Origin: Canna indica
Lineage: Eukaryota; Streptophyta; Magnoliopsida; Zingiberales; Cannaceae
DNA length: 64,000 nt
NCBI GenBank assembly: GCA_034359265.1
Contig: CP136890.1
Coordinates: 91,351,501 to 91,415,500, forward strand
Direction of reading: 5' to 3'
Shown here: in pieces, positions 46,926 to 59,978 of the stretch
Layout of the letters: every line of letters begins with the position of its first letter
How positions within the stretch are numbered: the stretch's first letter is position 1
Notes under the pieces: model-generated
Seen by the model: the letters and a program-made list of their open reading frames with translations, nothing else
Told to the model about the DNA's origin: nothing
The model's database searches: none
Translations under genes and position numbers: made by a program

Positions 46926-48187
46926 AATCTCAAATTCTTTCCTCACGCCTCAGCAGTTCCTCGCGCCGAGTCGTCGACAGCCGACAAAAATGCTGTAAAT
47001 TTTTTTCTCTTCTTCTCAGTTTCTCACGCCGACAACCTCCTCTGCTCCTCACGCGGTCCCGACTCAGGTAATTTCCTATTTTCTCTTTTATATATCTGGT
47101 TTTATGGTTGATTTTGATTTTTTTTTAATTATAATGTACAGTAGTTTTTTTTTATTTTGATTTTTTTTAATTACAATGTGCGACAGTGATTTTTCTTTTT
47201 TAAATTACAATGTGCAGTAGTTATTTTTTTATTAGAGTGTGCACTAGTGATTTTTTATTTATTTTTTATTCTGATTTTTTTTAATTGCAATGCCAATGCT
47301 CCAAAAATAATATTTGATTTTTTAAGTGCAGAAAACATCAATTTATACTCAAGTTTGTGTGTGTTTTTAAACTATTGACATTTGAAAGCCAATACTACAA
47401 AAATGAAAGGTAAATGAAAATGAAATTTATTAATTTTGAATTATTATTCATTGTTAATTATTAAAATGCTTGTTGTGAATTTTTAATTATTAATTGTTTG
47501 ATGTCAATTTGTTTCTAATTTTGTATATTTATCTTATTATGAATTATCATCAGGATTAGCTTCTTATTTCTAACGTCTTAAGCCAACTGTCTTACAAGAT
47601 AAATTTTCAAATGAACAACAAGAAGCTTCTAATAGTATTCCAAAACCAAAATATTCAAATTTTCACTAGTACTTCCTCAGCTTCAAATCTAGATAAATCT
47701 CATGAAAAAATAAATATATATAGAAAATCTTGAGACAGACTTGGGGAAGAGAATTCTAATTTATTTGATGTCAAAAGATCCGACAGAAAGAGAGAACATA
47801 TGGAGAGCATATTTGTTTAAAGGTTCCACTCAACCAATGCTCAAGAATTTTCTTTAAAGAGAAGTCTACGGGAAATTATAGAGATTTAATCAATGTGGTA
47901 TGGTGAATTCATTGGTGACTTTGTACTAGAAAGAATGGTGAATTTTTCTCAAGAAATGAAGCCTCGAAGAATGACTTTGTACTAGAAAGAATTTATGTTA
48001 TTTTGTTAAACAACTATAAAGCTTAATGTTAAATTTAAATTTTTGTGCCTTGCATTGTTTTTTAAAAGTGACTGCACTATTCAAATATCTTGAATCCGCC
48101 ACTGCGCCAACCCGCGCCAGCGTGCCACGGGTAAGCGGGCGCGCCTGCTGACGCGCTAGCTCAGGCTGCAGGAGGCGGGAGATTTAC
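46926..48187 (+). mobile_element. hAT-like (zf-TTF) transposase remnant
   Basis: A GC-rich leader-like stretch 46926-47071 ends CTCAG|GTAATT, a plausible donor. After T-rich DNA, 47740-47935 reads ETDLGKRILIYL, PTERENIWRAYLFKGSTQPM and LKNF with a stop, then RFNQCGMVNS: this is the TTF-type zinc-finger region of plant hAT-like transposases. Heavily decayed; no ends found. 47940-48187 has nothing recognisable. Confidence 0.55.
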
Positions 48188-48450
48188 AGTCGCCACGTTA
48201 GACCCAACTTTAATTGTTGGTAGTGTTGGCTTGTGCAGGCCTGAGAAGAAGAAGTCTTCAGCTTGGGCAAGCTTTGTATCTTGATAGCAATTGATTAAGT
48301 ATAACTTGACAAAGTTCAAACCATTTAATTAAGGTCTTGTCAGCGACGCAGAAATCTTGAGTGCGCTGGGATCGTCGGCCATTGCTGGAGAAGAAGCAAA
48401 AGCTAGTAGATCAGCAACCAAGAAAATGATGCATGTATATATGGCGCCAT
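48188..48450 (-). pseudogene. Pseudo-GLP (truncated, frameshifted)
   Basis: From ATG 48450 a germin-like exon 1 with a frame change ([20 protein letters not shown], then a missing base in ALQDF). Then exon 2 from about 48290: [20 protein letters not shown] and VGSNVATVN, after which similarity ends. The acceptor and NGFAC segment are scrambled. Head to head with GLP3b. Copy A holds only its first exon part. Confidence 0.8.
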
Positions 48451-49512
48451 GTAATCTTTCATCGCCTTTTCTAGCTAATTAACTGAAGGGAAAGAAGTGA
48501 AGAGAGAGGTGAGATGGGCTGACAATACTTTGTTGATTTTTTCAATTCTCGTGATAAATACCAGTTTTCTTGCTTTCAAAATAAACACTTTTGTTGATTC
48601 TATGACGGCATAAGAAGATTATAGGAAAGGGAGTATATATAATGCAGATCGACTTGGTCTCAGGAATATCGCTAGCTTTATCTTTCCCATTCAATTAATT
48701 AATATGTTGGAAATGGATTGAACAATATATGGCTTCTTGCAGCCGGCATACATGCAGATCTGCATCTAGCTAGTCCCATGCATTACGCGTTTAGATGTGA
48801 GTCAATTTGATCAAGTCCCATGCATGCATTAAGCGTTTCAGGGTTTCAGCACATAAAAAATGACAATCCACCATTATGTCAATTCATCATATGTGCTTGC
48901 TTGTTTTCTGGTGGCCAAGTTAATTAATTAAGGAACTTAAAACTTTTTTTTTTTTTTGAGAAAGAAAGGAACATAATTAAACACCTGAGAAAGTGTCTCC
49001 CAGAAGAATGAAAACTTTAGAAGATGAAGTACACGAACAATATCAAGATTTTGTTTTGTCATATAAATGCAAAATTGGACAATTATTATTATATAATATT
49101 ATGAGCTGTTAAAAGATAATATAATCCACCTTGGAATATTAATTGGTTCCTTCCCATATTTCGGATACTGCATGCATGCGCTGTTCGATCATGTGTATAA
49201 CGTCAAGAGCCAAATTAATAATGAAAATATATATTGTGCATGCATATAATTTCGCATATATAGTTAATGTTGAAAGCTACTTACAGTCAAACATTGAGAA
49301 TTAACTGAGATGTGGATATTAACAGCCGCTACTATTGACTAGTTCATTTTCAAATCCTAATCAATTTTATACTTATAAAATATCCTTGTACATATAACTC
49401 AAATATATCCATTAATTTGACTACTTCATATGTACTGATTAAAATGGATTACGTCAAACATATATATAATATGCAAACTGCACACTAATAATGACCTGTT
49501 CCAACATATTAT

Positions 49513-49546
<34 letters not shown>

Positions 49547-49822
49547 CCGGCTTAAAATCATATGAAGTTAATTGTTATAATTATCTATATTGAAGGCCAA
49601 GTCAAAGTCGTCTAATCATGCATATATAGTACTCCGATCCTCCCTCTCTATATAAGTCCATCAAATCCCATCCTCATGATCGATCATATCTGCCATCACA
49701 GAATAACATATATTCTCAGGCTCCTTTAGATTGCTAGCTAGCTCTCCCTTCAAGATTAATTTCTTCCTTATATCAATTAATTATAGCATTTAGCTAGCAT
49801 ATATAATACCAATTATTCCATC
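48451..49822. promoter_or_regulatory. Upstream region of GLP3b
   Basis: Same as the GLP3a upstream region, with a shorter AT run (49512-49543). TATATAA at 49649-49655. Confidence 0.6.
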
Positions 49823-50581
49823 ATGGCTTATATGGCTGGCAACATGGTATTCCTGGTTGCTCTTCTTGCAGCTTTGGCTTCTTCTCCAGTTTTGGCTCAT
49901 GATCCTGGAGCCCTTCAAGACTTTTGTGTAGCAGATCGCACCTCCAATGGTATGTATACATAATTAATTGTGTTGTTTATATGTATGTAACAAGATTATG
50001 CATATATATATGATCGAGTTAATATATATTAATGTATGCATGCAGTGTTTGTGAATGGATTTGCCTGCAAAGACCCGGACCTCGTCAAAGCGGAGGATTT
50101 CTTCCTCTCTGGCCTGGACAAGCCTGGCAGCACCATGAACCATGTCGGCTCCAACGTCACACTCATAAACGTGGATAGTATTCCAGGCCTCAACACTCTC
50201 GGCGTCTCCTTTGCTCGCGTAGACTACGCACCTCGCGGTCTTAATCCTCCTCACATTCACCCTCGGGCCACCGAGATACAGACCGTCTTGGAAGGCTCTC
50301 TTTATGCTGGATTCATCACTTCCAATCCTGAGAACAAGCTCGTTAGCAAAATCCTTCACAAGGGCGATGTCTTCGTCTTTCCCCAAGGCTTGATTCACTT
50401 CCAGTTCAACTATGGAACCGAGAAGGCGATTGCCATGTCGGGCCTCAGCAGCCAAAATCCTGGAGTCATCACCATCGCGAATGCTACCTTTGGATCCAAG
50501 CCGGACATTTCAAGTGATATCCTTGCGAAGGCTTTCCAGGTGGACAAGAGGACTATTGACTGGATCCAGTCTCACTTCTAG
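49823..50581 (+). CDS. GLP: GLP3b, germin-like protein (identical to GLP3a)
   Basis: Exon 1 49823-49949 and exon 2 50046-50581 encode the same 220 residues as GLP3a, with the same signal peptide, box 1 ([14 protein letters not shown]), box 2 ([16 protein letters not shown]), promoter and polyA signal (50747-50752). It is a full functional duplicate, so dosage is the likely consequence. The two cannot be told apart by short reads. Confidence 0.93.
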
Positions 50582-51191
50582 ATATACTAATGCACAATTT
50601 ATGTTAGTTAATTGTTCATTATGATCATGCATTCTTTATTTGCATTTTTCCTAGTGTAGTGTACATGTGAAAACTTTGCTATACTTCCATGTACTATATA
50701 TAAGAAAAAGTATTGTACTAAGTATAATCTCTTTGTTATATGTTGCAATAAATATGAATTTTCACCCTTTTTTTAATTCATGAATGAATTCTAAAAATAT
50801 TATATCATGATGAAATATCAAAACATCTTACTTTGTGACAACAAGCTTTGTCGTCATACAAAACCGAAAATACGACCGACCCCACGATGACAACCGAGAG
50901 AAATTGATTTTATTTTGCGACACCACGACTACACACGGTTGTCGCTGTCGCATAAGATTTAATTTGCGACGGTGGATACGAGAGTATGCGGTCATTGATA
51001 CAACATGTCGATACACCTTCCGCGACAGCAGAACTAGCACATATAGTAATTTTATTTTTTAATTTTTTTTTAAAATTGTTGTTTATAGTTATATTTAAAT
51101 GTATCAAACAATAAATATAGACATGAAAAAACATAATGAGCATCAAAGAAGTGTCAAATATATACGCCAAAATTTAATATATATTTACATC
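50582..51191. other. GLP3b 3' flank
   Basis: Contains the polyA signal and the small inverted-motif repeat also seen at 18190-18425. No gene. Confidence 0.5.
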
Positions 51192-52129
51192 CACCACAAG
51201 AAAAACAGGCATCAGTGATGGAAAAATCCGTCACTAATGCTTAAAAATCTGTCACTAAAGGGTATCAGTGACGGAAATTTCAGTCACAAATTTCGTCGCC
51301 GAAAGTCTTATGGCTAATGTTTCATTTGCTCTTCTGTGACGGATGTGTCCGTCACAAAAATCTGTGACGGAAATTTTTTCGTCACTAATGTCGATGACCG
51401 GAAATAAATTTTTCGTCAATAATTATGATATTAATTATAATTTTTATTAATAAAAATATATCAACTATATTATATTATAGATTTTTATAATATAATAGTA
51501 TATTATAATAATATTATAATATATTATAATATATTATAGTAATCAATAATGACATTACATTATATTATTATTTATACTTTTATAAAATTTTTAATAAATT
51601 TATAAAAGATAGCATGATAGTAAACTCTTTGGTCTCAAGAGGTGTCAATTTATAAAATTTAAGAAAATTAGGAGAGAAAAAAACTGATCCATATGGGACT
51701 AAAAATTATATTTATAATGGTTAAGAATATGTAAAAAACCATTTTTAACCCACGTGGGACTAAACATGATAAAATTTATTTTATTAATATTTAGTTTAAT
51801 TTTGTGTCGGAATTCTATTTCCGTCACTGATCTATCACTCTTATGTGGTGGCTCTGTGACGGATATAAAGAAAAAAAATTCAGTGACGGATTAGTGTCGA
51901 AAAATTAGTGACATAAATGAAATCCGTCACTATTATGTTACTGATGCTATTTATTAAAAATTATATGTCAAATTGATCAAAAATTATGTGACTGATTTGT
52001 GATGGGATCGTCTTGTGTCGGATTTTCCGTCACAAATCCGTCACTGTTTTGGAAAAAATAAAGTTCGTTTCACACCATGACAAATCCGTCACAAAATTTT
52101 CGTTACTAATGCTCATTTTTTCTGTAGTG
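51192..52129. mobile_element. CACTA-type MITE, copy B (938 bp)
   Basis: Same ends and the same ATC flank as 18562-19489. It has 10 extra bases in the AT-rich centre. Confidence 0.85.
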
Positions 52130-52878
52130 ATCAAATGTATCAAAATAATTAATATCCTCAATTATAATAAAATGTATATTTAATACATCAATCTATAAAA
52201 AATGACACTGTCAAATAATGTGAGTCGGCTAGTTTCCTATAAAAGAGAAGGAAACATTTAACTTTTGAATGAAAGAGAGTTCATAAAATATACTTCAAAA
52301 AGGTATAATAACATGGACCCTTATGCTAGCATGGCTACAGAGAAGGAAATCAAACTCAGATCATCTTGCCGACCATATATATATATATCCTATAAAAATA
52401 AACTTTTTCGTCATTAATTCTTCATTGTCAAAATAGAATAATTAGTAGTAAACTTGACTATATAAACTGGTAAGATCATACCACTTCTATCAGTCAATTC
52501 CGATCTGCATGGTTTTCAGGAAACAACCATGCATATATGTGTGATGCCTTTTCTGAACTACGACAGCATGTAATTAATCTTCTTGCAGAGAGGCACATGC
52601 CTAAGTATAATATATCCAGCCATAATTAAGAAAATATATCCACATGAATCAAACAAAAGAAAAAATGATAACAAATATGAGTGAAAAAGAAAGCTTATAC
52701 TGGCATAGAAGCTAGCACCACCTTTCTGAAGCAAGACCTAGCTAAATTATCCTTCATGCACTAATCTCATCGATCCCTGCACATACAATAACTTCACTAG
52801 GAACTATGATTGTGCAATAGACAACATTTTAATGAAGTTAAGAATGATTACGTGTATAATATAATTATGTGTGGCTTA

Positions 52879-55800
52879 CACTACTAGAAATTTGGTCTTC
52901 AGCAACGGCCGCTCAAGCCGATGCTATTTGCAACGGCATTCTTACGGCCGCTCGAGCCGTTGCAGATATGTTGTATCTGCAACGGCTTTCTAACGGACGA
53001 GTGAGTCGTTGCTGATGATAACTTATTAGCAACGGCTTTCTAACGGGCGAGTGAGCCGTTGCTGATAAATTTATATAGGCCACAGAACGTGTCCGACGGT
53101 GAGATTAATCATATAATTTGAAGTAATCTATTGTTACAAATAAAAAGTTAAAATATATTTAGAAAAATCTTTAAAACACTACTAGAAATTGAGTCTTCAG
53201 CAACGGCTATCAGCAACGGCCGCTCAAGCCGTTGCTATTTGCAACGGCATTCTTACGGCCGCTCAAGCCGTTGCAGATATGTTGTATCTGCAACGGCTTT
53301 CTAACGGACACGCGAGCCGTTGCTGATGATTTTAATTATCAGCAACGGCTTTCTAACGGACAAGTGAGCCGTTGCTGATGATAACTTATTAGCAACGGCT
53401 TTCTAACGGGCGAGTGAGCCGTTGCTGATAAGTTTATATAGGTCACAGATCGTGTTTGACCCTTCTTCCTCCCGCTGTTGCCGCCGCCGCCTCCTCCTCC
53501 CGCCTCTCGCCGCCGCTGCCGACGCCGACGACGCCGACGATGCCTCTTCCTCCTCCCGCTGCTGCCGACACTGTCAGGTATACATCACCGGTCGGCCGTC
53601 TCTTCCCGTTGCGGCCGGCGGAAAATCCGACCAAAACCCTAAAAATAGGGTTTCGACCGGCGGCGGTCGGCCGATGGCCGCCACCGGACCTTGTACAGTG
53701 GCCGGACAGTGTGTCCGGCCACTGTACGCCGGCGCCGGAGTCCACCTGACTCCGGCGCCGAAATTTGTAGATTAATATGTATTTTTAATTGTTAATTAAT
53801 TAATTATTTAATTATTTAGATTAATTGTTTAATTGTTAGATTAATTATTAGGGTTTGGATTAATTTCGGAATTATCCACTTCGGACGCGCGCCGGAATCG
53901 TCCACTTCGGACTCTTGCCGAAATCGTCGAATATGGACTCGAACTGTCTCGAAACATTTAGAAAATAATCATCCATCCGACGAGTTGATATATTTCACGT
54001 ACGCATCGACGAGTCGGATATGATTTAGCAAAACCTTAGATCCGTTCGGGGATTGTATGTTCGTGTAAAAGAAGTAGATGATCTTTTATACGACGTACAA
54101 TTCTTGAATTGTCCCTGATTGGACAATTTGGGAATATAGTTATTTGTACCGCACTTACGTTTTTATTTTAACTGTTAACTAATTTTTCTAAATTTCGGCA
54201 ACATCTCTCTTGTTCTCCGATACGCGCCCAGATGATATGCGTATTCGGAGAACTGTAGGGAGATGCTGCCGAAATTTAGAATGAAGTTAACGGTTCGACA
54301 GATATGTCTGGTCGTGGTTATCGACGCAGGAGAGCTTCGGAGTCTTCGATCGGTGAGACTCCTACACTTACTCATGCTGCTGATCCTCCTGTTGTTGATC
54401 CTCATGCCGATGATACTGTTGAGGCTAGTACATCCAGACGCAAGCGGCCACGCGGGCCGAACAGGTGGCAGCCTCCACCAGCCACAGAGTCACGTAGATT
54501 GATTAGTGTGATTGGGGAGCGATAATATATCATGAATTATTAATCATTACAAATTTATTATATCATAATATAATATTAAAATTTATTTTTGTTGTGCAGG
54601 TTCGAGCAAGAAGAAGTGCCGAGGAGCATTTCTTCTACTATTCGACGATACATGCACGGGGCATGGCCTACGTGGTCTCACGTGCCTAGCGAGCACGTCA
54701 ACATGTTATGGCGCGAGTTTGAGGCACGTATTATTATTATTTTTACATGCATGATGATTAATATTGGTACTGATATTATTATTTTGCAGGCTCGCTATAC
54801 ATGGGCCGAGGACCAAAGGCCCTTCATTTACGCTGCCTGGGAGGCTATTTCCCGGGCAAGGTACAACGGGCAGCTGGGGCAGGCTCGGTCCCAGGCGATG
54901 GCCCGAGCTGGGACCACTAATTAACATCGCGGAGACTCGGGGATACGGCCCCGATTGGATTACTCCGGATATATGGGACCAGCTCGTGGCAATATGGTCG
55001 ACGGATCGATGGCAGGAGGTTTCTCGGAATGCGGCTAGAAATCGCATGTCGGGGGGAGCAGAGCGTCACACCGGCGGCTCTGTTGCATTTGCAGTGCACG
55101 CGAACCGTATGACACATATATATTGTAATTATATATTTTATTTGTTACTATGTGTACTAATTAATGTATTTATTTTGTAAATGTAGACGACGGTGTCGGA
55201 TGACGGGACTGTCTAGCGACCCTCCCCGATGGCGGTGTTTGAGCGGACTCACCGTCGGGCACATGGGACGGGGGAGTACATCGACAACCGCGCTGCATAC
55301 ATTATGGTAACTATATATTTGTTTAAATTATTCATTATATATTTATAATTTAAGTTTTATGATAAATATTAAATAAAAAATCAAACTCGAGTAGGAGACC
55401 TACAGATAGTGGTCTGTAGATACATCGGTGTTTGAGCACATGGGCTGGGACCATCGGTGTTTGAGCACATCGACAACCACGCTGCATACACCGGTGTTTG
55501 AGCACATGGGCTGGGACCATGGCCGCGTATATGGCTTCGCAGATAGTGGTCATGCGCGAGCCGTACTAGGGCAACTTGGGGCACCGACCCCTCCGGTCGC
55601 TGGTGAGCGGCCGTCCACCTCTAGATCCAGTTATGATTATAGTAGCAGAATAAGGACTCTAGAGGACACGGTCGCGCGTCAGACTGAGATAATGGAGCGC
55701 CAGAGTCAGATGATGGCGGATATACAAGCTATGCTACGCAACATGTCAGGTCATCCCAAAGCAGGCATCTCTTCGGCATCATCTAATCCATCGTCCTCGA

Positions 55801-56502
55801 ATCAGTCCACGTCGGTGTACACTCAAGCACTCCAGACCCCGCCATATGATCAAGGCCATCCTCCATCGTCATCGTGAGATTTTTTTATATTGACTTTGTT
55901 ACTGAGATATTGGACTTGTTTAATTTATTTTGTTTGAATATTGATACTTCAATTTTGCATTTGAATAGTTTTTATACTATCGTGGATAATTATCAATATA
56001 AATATAATTGTTTTGATGTATATCTTGGTGTGTTTGTGATGTGTGAATGAATGTGTGTATGAGTGTATGGGTGTGTGAGTTATGTATCAGATAATGTATC
56101 AATGTATCAATGGAAATTTTAAATTTTAAATTTTTTTTGTTGCCAGGTTCACATCATCAGCAACGGCTTTCCCACGGCCGTCCATGGGAAAGCCGTTGCT
56201 AAAAGTGTATCGAAAGCCGTTGCTGATGACCTACAGCAACTGCTTAGCAACGAGATTTTACTAACGGCGTTGCTACGGACTCAGCGGCCGTTGCTATTAA
56301 TGTTATTAGCAACGGCTCAGGATCCGTGGCAAAACCGTTGCTGATAATATTGTTAGCAACGGCCCGAGCGGCCGTTGCGGATCCGTTGCTAAGTTATCAG
56401 CAACGCGATTTTCTGCCACGGCTCCATTGCAACGGCTCGGCCGTTGTTGATGCGCTTCAGCAACGGCATCAGCCGTTGCTGATGCTCATTTTTCTAGTAG
56501 TG
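52879..56502 (+). mobile_element. CACTA element B (3624 bp), TTA target duplication
   Basis: Duplicate of element A with TTA at 52876-52878 and 56503-56505, the same doubled 5' terminus (second CACTA at 53177) and the same loss of TNP2. It is 9 bp shorter in a GAC/GCC repeat near 53530. Confidence 0.92.
54304..55877 (+). pseudogene. Broken tnpA-like gene of element B
   Basis: Same exons and the same inactivating changes as in element A (lost donors, 4-bp insertion, TAG, scrambled start of the last exon). The faults therefore predate the 8.5 kb duplication. Confidence 0.8.
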
Positions 56503-56619
56503 TTATGCTTAATAGCTCTGTGACAAAAAGCAGTAGTTCCCTGCAAATTAAACAACAAAATGATATATGTGGTTGAAATTTTATGCCCAAAGGCTTGTCC
56601 TTATGCCCAGTGTTTGTAC

Positions 56620-56768
56620 CTTATCATCATGCCCTTAGCAGCAGCAGTGTCATTCTGTGGATCCTGTGTCACTTTTTTGTATAAATCTTGTATGATCTCC
56701 TCCCTATGTTGATGGGCAGAGATTAAACCATTGTACTTGGTAACTTCAGGCCAATCCATGCATTGAGG
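56620..56768 (-). pseudogene. Isolated exon-like segment of an unknown gene, copy B
   Basis: Identical to 23989-24137, with the same acceptor and donor. In copy B the DNA upstream of the exon (56870-57060) is intact and might hold further exons on the minus strand (ELQNSLTDKPTIIFGAP is readable near 57000), but this is weak. Confidence 0.45.
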
Positions 56769-56869
56769 CTACAATTTAAAGTCTGAGGAGGGAAATAACA
56801 AAAGAATATAATATAAAAGACTTGTGGTAGCTAAATGAGATTCATTTTTCACATCTGGTATGATTGCAA

Positions 56870-57730
56870 AACTTTCTTACTTTCATTTCTACTTTTTTAA
56901 AATCTAAAAGAAATAAAATGCACAGAGTACACTGTACAGGACTGTCCAAGCTAAAGAACAAACAGCAGCAATTCAGGGAGCCCCAAATATGATCGTTGGC
57001 TTATCTGTAAGGGAATTCTGTAATTCAGGCATCCTCAAGTATTATGTTGCCGATGTATTTGATATGTTACACAACTAAGGTGTTGTTAAAATATTACGAT
57101 TCAATAGTCGATAAATTTGTGATACTTTATCAATTCGAGAATCATAATATTTTTTCAATTTAAACTCTATAATTATTGCTAAAATAATTGATTATTTAAT
57201 TAACATACAAAGAAATATGAATATTAGACATTAGACATGAAATTAATTAATTAATTGTGAAATTTAAATGTTAAAAAACATACCTAATCGATGCCGGTAA
57301 ATCCCGCACATACTTTTCTACGTCTAAACACCCAAAACAAAAAATAATAATAATGAAAATTGTGTACATAAAGTTAGTTATAAAAATTAAACATTATATA
57401 ATTTTTATATTATTAATATTACTTTAAAAATTATAATAATTAACATATATTAATATATATTATTTTATAGGGGGAGGGGGTTCGGGGTGCCATAGGTGGG
57501 AGGGGGGAGGCTGGCCGAATGGGGAAGGGATCGAAGTGCTCTCTCCCTTCCCCATTACACCAGTTGCAAGAGCTCGGCCGCCCTTCGATTAGGGAGAGGG
57601 CCGCTAAGAGAGGAGTGATGGGAGAGGGGAGGGCAGCGGGAGGCAATTTGAGGCGGTGGCTGATAGGAGGGTGGAGCGGAGAAGGGGATGAGAGAGAGAG
57701 AGAGATTTTCGCATGTGTTAAATAATGGGT
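56870..57730. other. Unique DNA beyond copy B
   Basis: AT-rich to 57460, then a GC-rich stretch (57470-57660) with GGGGAGGG runs. Frames in it are low complexity and not supported as genes. Confidence 0.35.
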
Positions 57731-57905
57731 TCCTGACGATTTTGTGATGAAGATGGCCGTTGCAAAGCGATTGCCTTGCCATCGCGAATTGAATAATCTG
57801 CGACGACTAGTCTGTCGATTGCAATGTCGTCTCTAGTTGGCGACTTCAATTCACGACAGTCGCAGAACAGTCGCATTTGTGACAACTATTCTCAAGTAGT
57901 GATAA
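57731..57905. mobile_element. CACTA-like MITE end
   Basis: Repeated GCGAC / GTCGC motifs and the terminal form TTCTCAAGTAGTG at about 57889-57901. The other end was not located. Confidence 0.4.
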
Positions 57906-57960
57906 GGGGTCAAGTTCACTTAACTACTTAATTAAGAATGCATAGCTTACACTTATGTAA

Positions 57961-59449
57961 CACTACTGGAATAATGAGCATAACCAATGACCAGACCCGT
58001 TGCTAAGCTGTTGCTGAAGACCATCAGCAACAGCTTGAAACGGCCCCGTCCGTTGCAATGCGGCCGCCGTGGCAGAAGATCGCGTCGCTGATAACTTAAT
58101 TAGCAACGAATCAACAACGGTTCCACAACGGGACACATCCATTATTGATATCCTTATCAACAACAGCGCAGCAACGTCGCACTCCTGTTGCTAATTAATA
58201 TTTTTATTAGCAACGGTTCCGCAACAGCCTCTCGGCTGTTGCAGTTATTGACATCAGCAACGACCGACGAGTCGTGATAACGTCGTTGCTGAAAGGTCGT
58301 TGCTAAGCCGCTGTTGTAGTTCATCAACAACAGCTTTAAGGTTGCAGCCCAATAAATACGATACACTTTCAGCAACGGCTTTCACATGGATAGTCGTGGG
58401 AAAGTCGTTGCTGATGATGTTAACTGAAATTTCCATTGATACATTTATAACATGATACATAACTCACACATCCATACATACATCCATTCACATACATATA
58501 TATATTCACATACACATCACATATACACCAGATATATATCAAAATAATTATACTTATAATTATAATTATGCACAATCGTATAAAAACTATACAAAATCAA
58601 AACTATCATATCAACATGATACAAATCTATATCCAAACAAGTCAATCAAGTAACAAGTAACAAGTATCACCAAGTATATATCCAAGTAACAAGTCAATAT
58701 CCAAGTCAATCAAGTCAATAAAATCTCACTATGACGGTGGAGGAAGGTCGGGATCATACGGTGGGGTCTTGAGTGTACACCGGCGTGGACTGGGTCGATG
58801 ACGATGGATCTGATGTCGAAGGGATGCCTACTCCAGTATTAGTTGAGATGTTGCGTAGCATAGCATGCATCTCCGCCAGCATCTGACTCTGATGTGCGAT
58901 TGTCTCCTCCAGTGTCACTATCCTCCTGCTCTGATCATTAGTCCTGGAGGCATCGACGGGCAAAGACTCGGCAGCAAGCGTCGGTAGAGAAGGAAGAAGA
59001 AAGCAGGGAAGAAAGGGGTCGAGCGCGATTGCGTGTGAAATAAACTCATCAGCAACGACTCACTTATCCGTTACAAAGCCATTGCAAATAAATATATATC
59101 ATCAGCAACGACCGCTCATCCTACGCAAAGCCGTTGTTGATAAGTATTTCATTTTCGCGCCGCGAGCACGCCATTGACTAAGGAAAAATGAGTACGGAAT
59201 CCTTAGTTAAGTCGTTGCTAATGTGATAATATCATTAGCAACGAGGCGACCTTCAGTAAACCGTTGCAGATAAGTTATTTTCCTTATGCGCCGTGTTCGC
59301 CCCATCCACTTGTTAGCAATGGTCCAAGCGGTCGTAAAGACGCCGTTGCAGATATATCACATTTGCAACGACCCGAGCGACCGTAAGAGCACAGTGAGTC
59401 ATTGCAACGGCGTGGGCGATCGTTGCTGATTAACATATTTCTAGTAGTG
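57961..59449. mobile_element. CACTA element E (1489 bp), TAA target duplication
   Basis: Starts CACTACTGGAATAATGAGC and ends ATATTTCTAGTAGTG, flanked by TAA at 57958-57960 and 59450-59452. Subterminal AGCAACGGC-like repeats are diverged. Internally it keeps only the CATACAC-rich stretch and the last part of tnpA on the minus strand. Older than A-D. Confidence 0.88.
58754..58963 (-). pseudogene. tnpA C-terminal fragment of element E
   Basis: Reads RRIVTLEETIAHQSQMLAEM, AMLRNIS and SSSTQSTPVYT, the coiled coil and tail of the tnpA-like protein. No upstream exons. Confidence 0.75.
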
Positions 59450-59452
59450 TAA

Positions 59453-59978
59453 GTAGCATGTTTTTTAATTGCAAATTGATTACAAATTCAAAATCAATCA
59501 ATTAGCAGTCTCTCGCTCCCACCCATTGGTGTGTTTGGCATTGCATTCTATCATTGAATTGTGATGAAAAGTAGGAGAGTTTTTGTGGGCCTTGAGAATT
59601 ATTTTCTAAATTGTTTCTCAGAAGAACATGTTTAATTTAAGGGTAGTTCGCTGCATGATACAATTGGACAGCTTGGAGGTGTACTTAGTTTGGCAATACT
59701 ATTGTTTCATATATATTTGGCAATTAATGTTAGGATATGGTGGTGCTAGGATATGGCAATACCTGTTCTTTCGACAGCTACTTTCATCTCTGCAACACCA
59801 ACCTGTATACACATATAAGAGGAGAAAATTGGTGCAAGTGGATGTGAATGCATGTGCTGCCAGCTCCTCTTCTGCTAAACTGTCAAGGATGATCAAAAAT
59901 GCTGGCCCAGTGCAATCCATGTGGACAGTAGATCACTGCTCATTAAAAGATTATTTTCGCCACTAATTAAAAAAAAAA
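59453..59978 (+). other. Spacer with a weak exon-like island
   Basis: After a possible acceptor TTTCGACAG near 59777 an open stretch reads YTYKRRKLVQVDVNAC and MWTVDHCSLKDYFRH to a stop at 59966. It may be a displaced exon of an unknown gene; I cannot name it. Confidence 0.25.

Larger units (their letters stand above)
48356..56869 (+). repeat. 8.5 kb segmental duplication, copy B
   Basis: Same content and order as 15721-24239. At its left end the pseudo-GLP continues beyond the shared part, and at its right end the sequence continues with unique DNA, so B looks like the source and A the derived copy. Confidence 0.95.

Noticed and set aside
48356..56869. Copy B as an assembly artefact
   Set aside because: It differs from A by small indels and has different flanks on both sides, which suits a real duplication, though only long reads can settle it.
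57440..57782. Proline-rich frames in the GC-rich patch
   Set aside because: Low complexity, no start context, next to a CACTA-like end.
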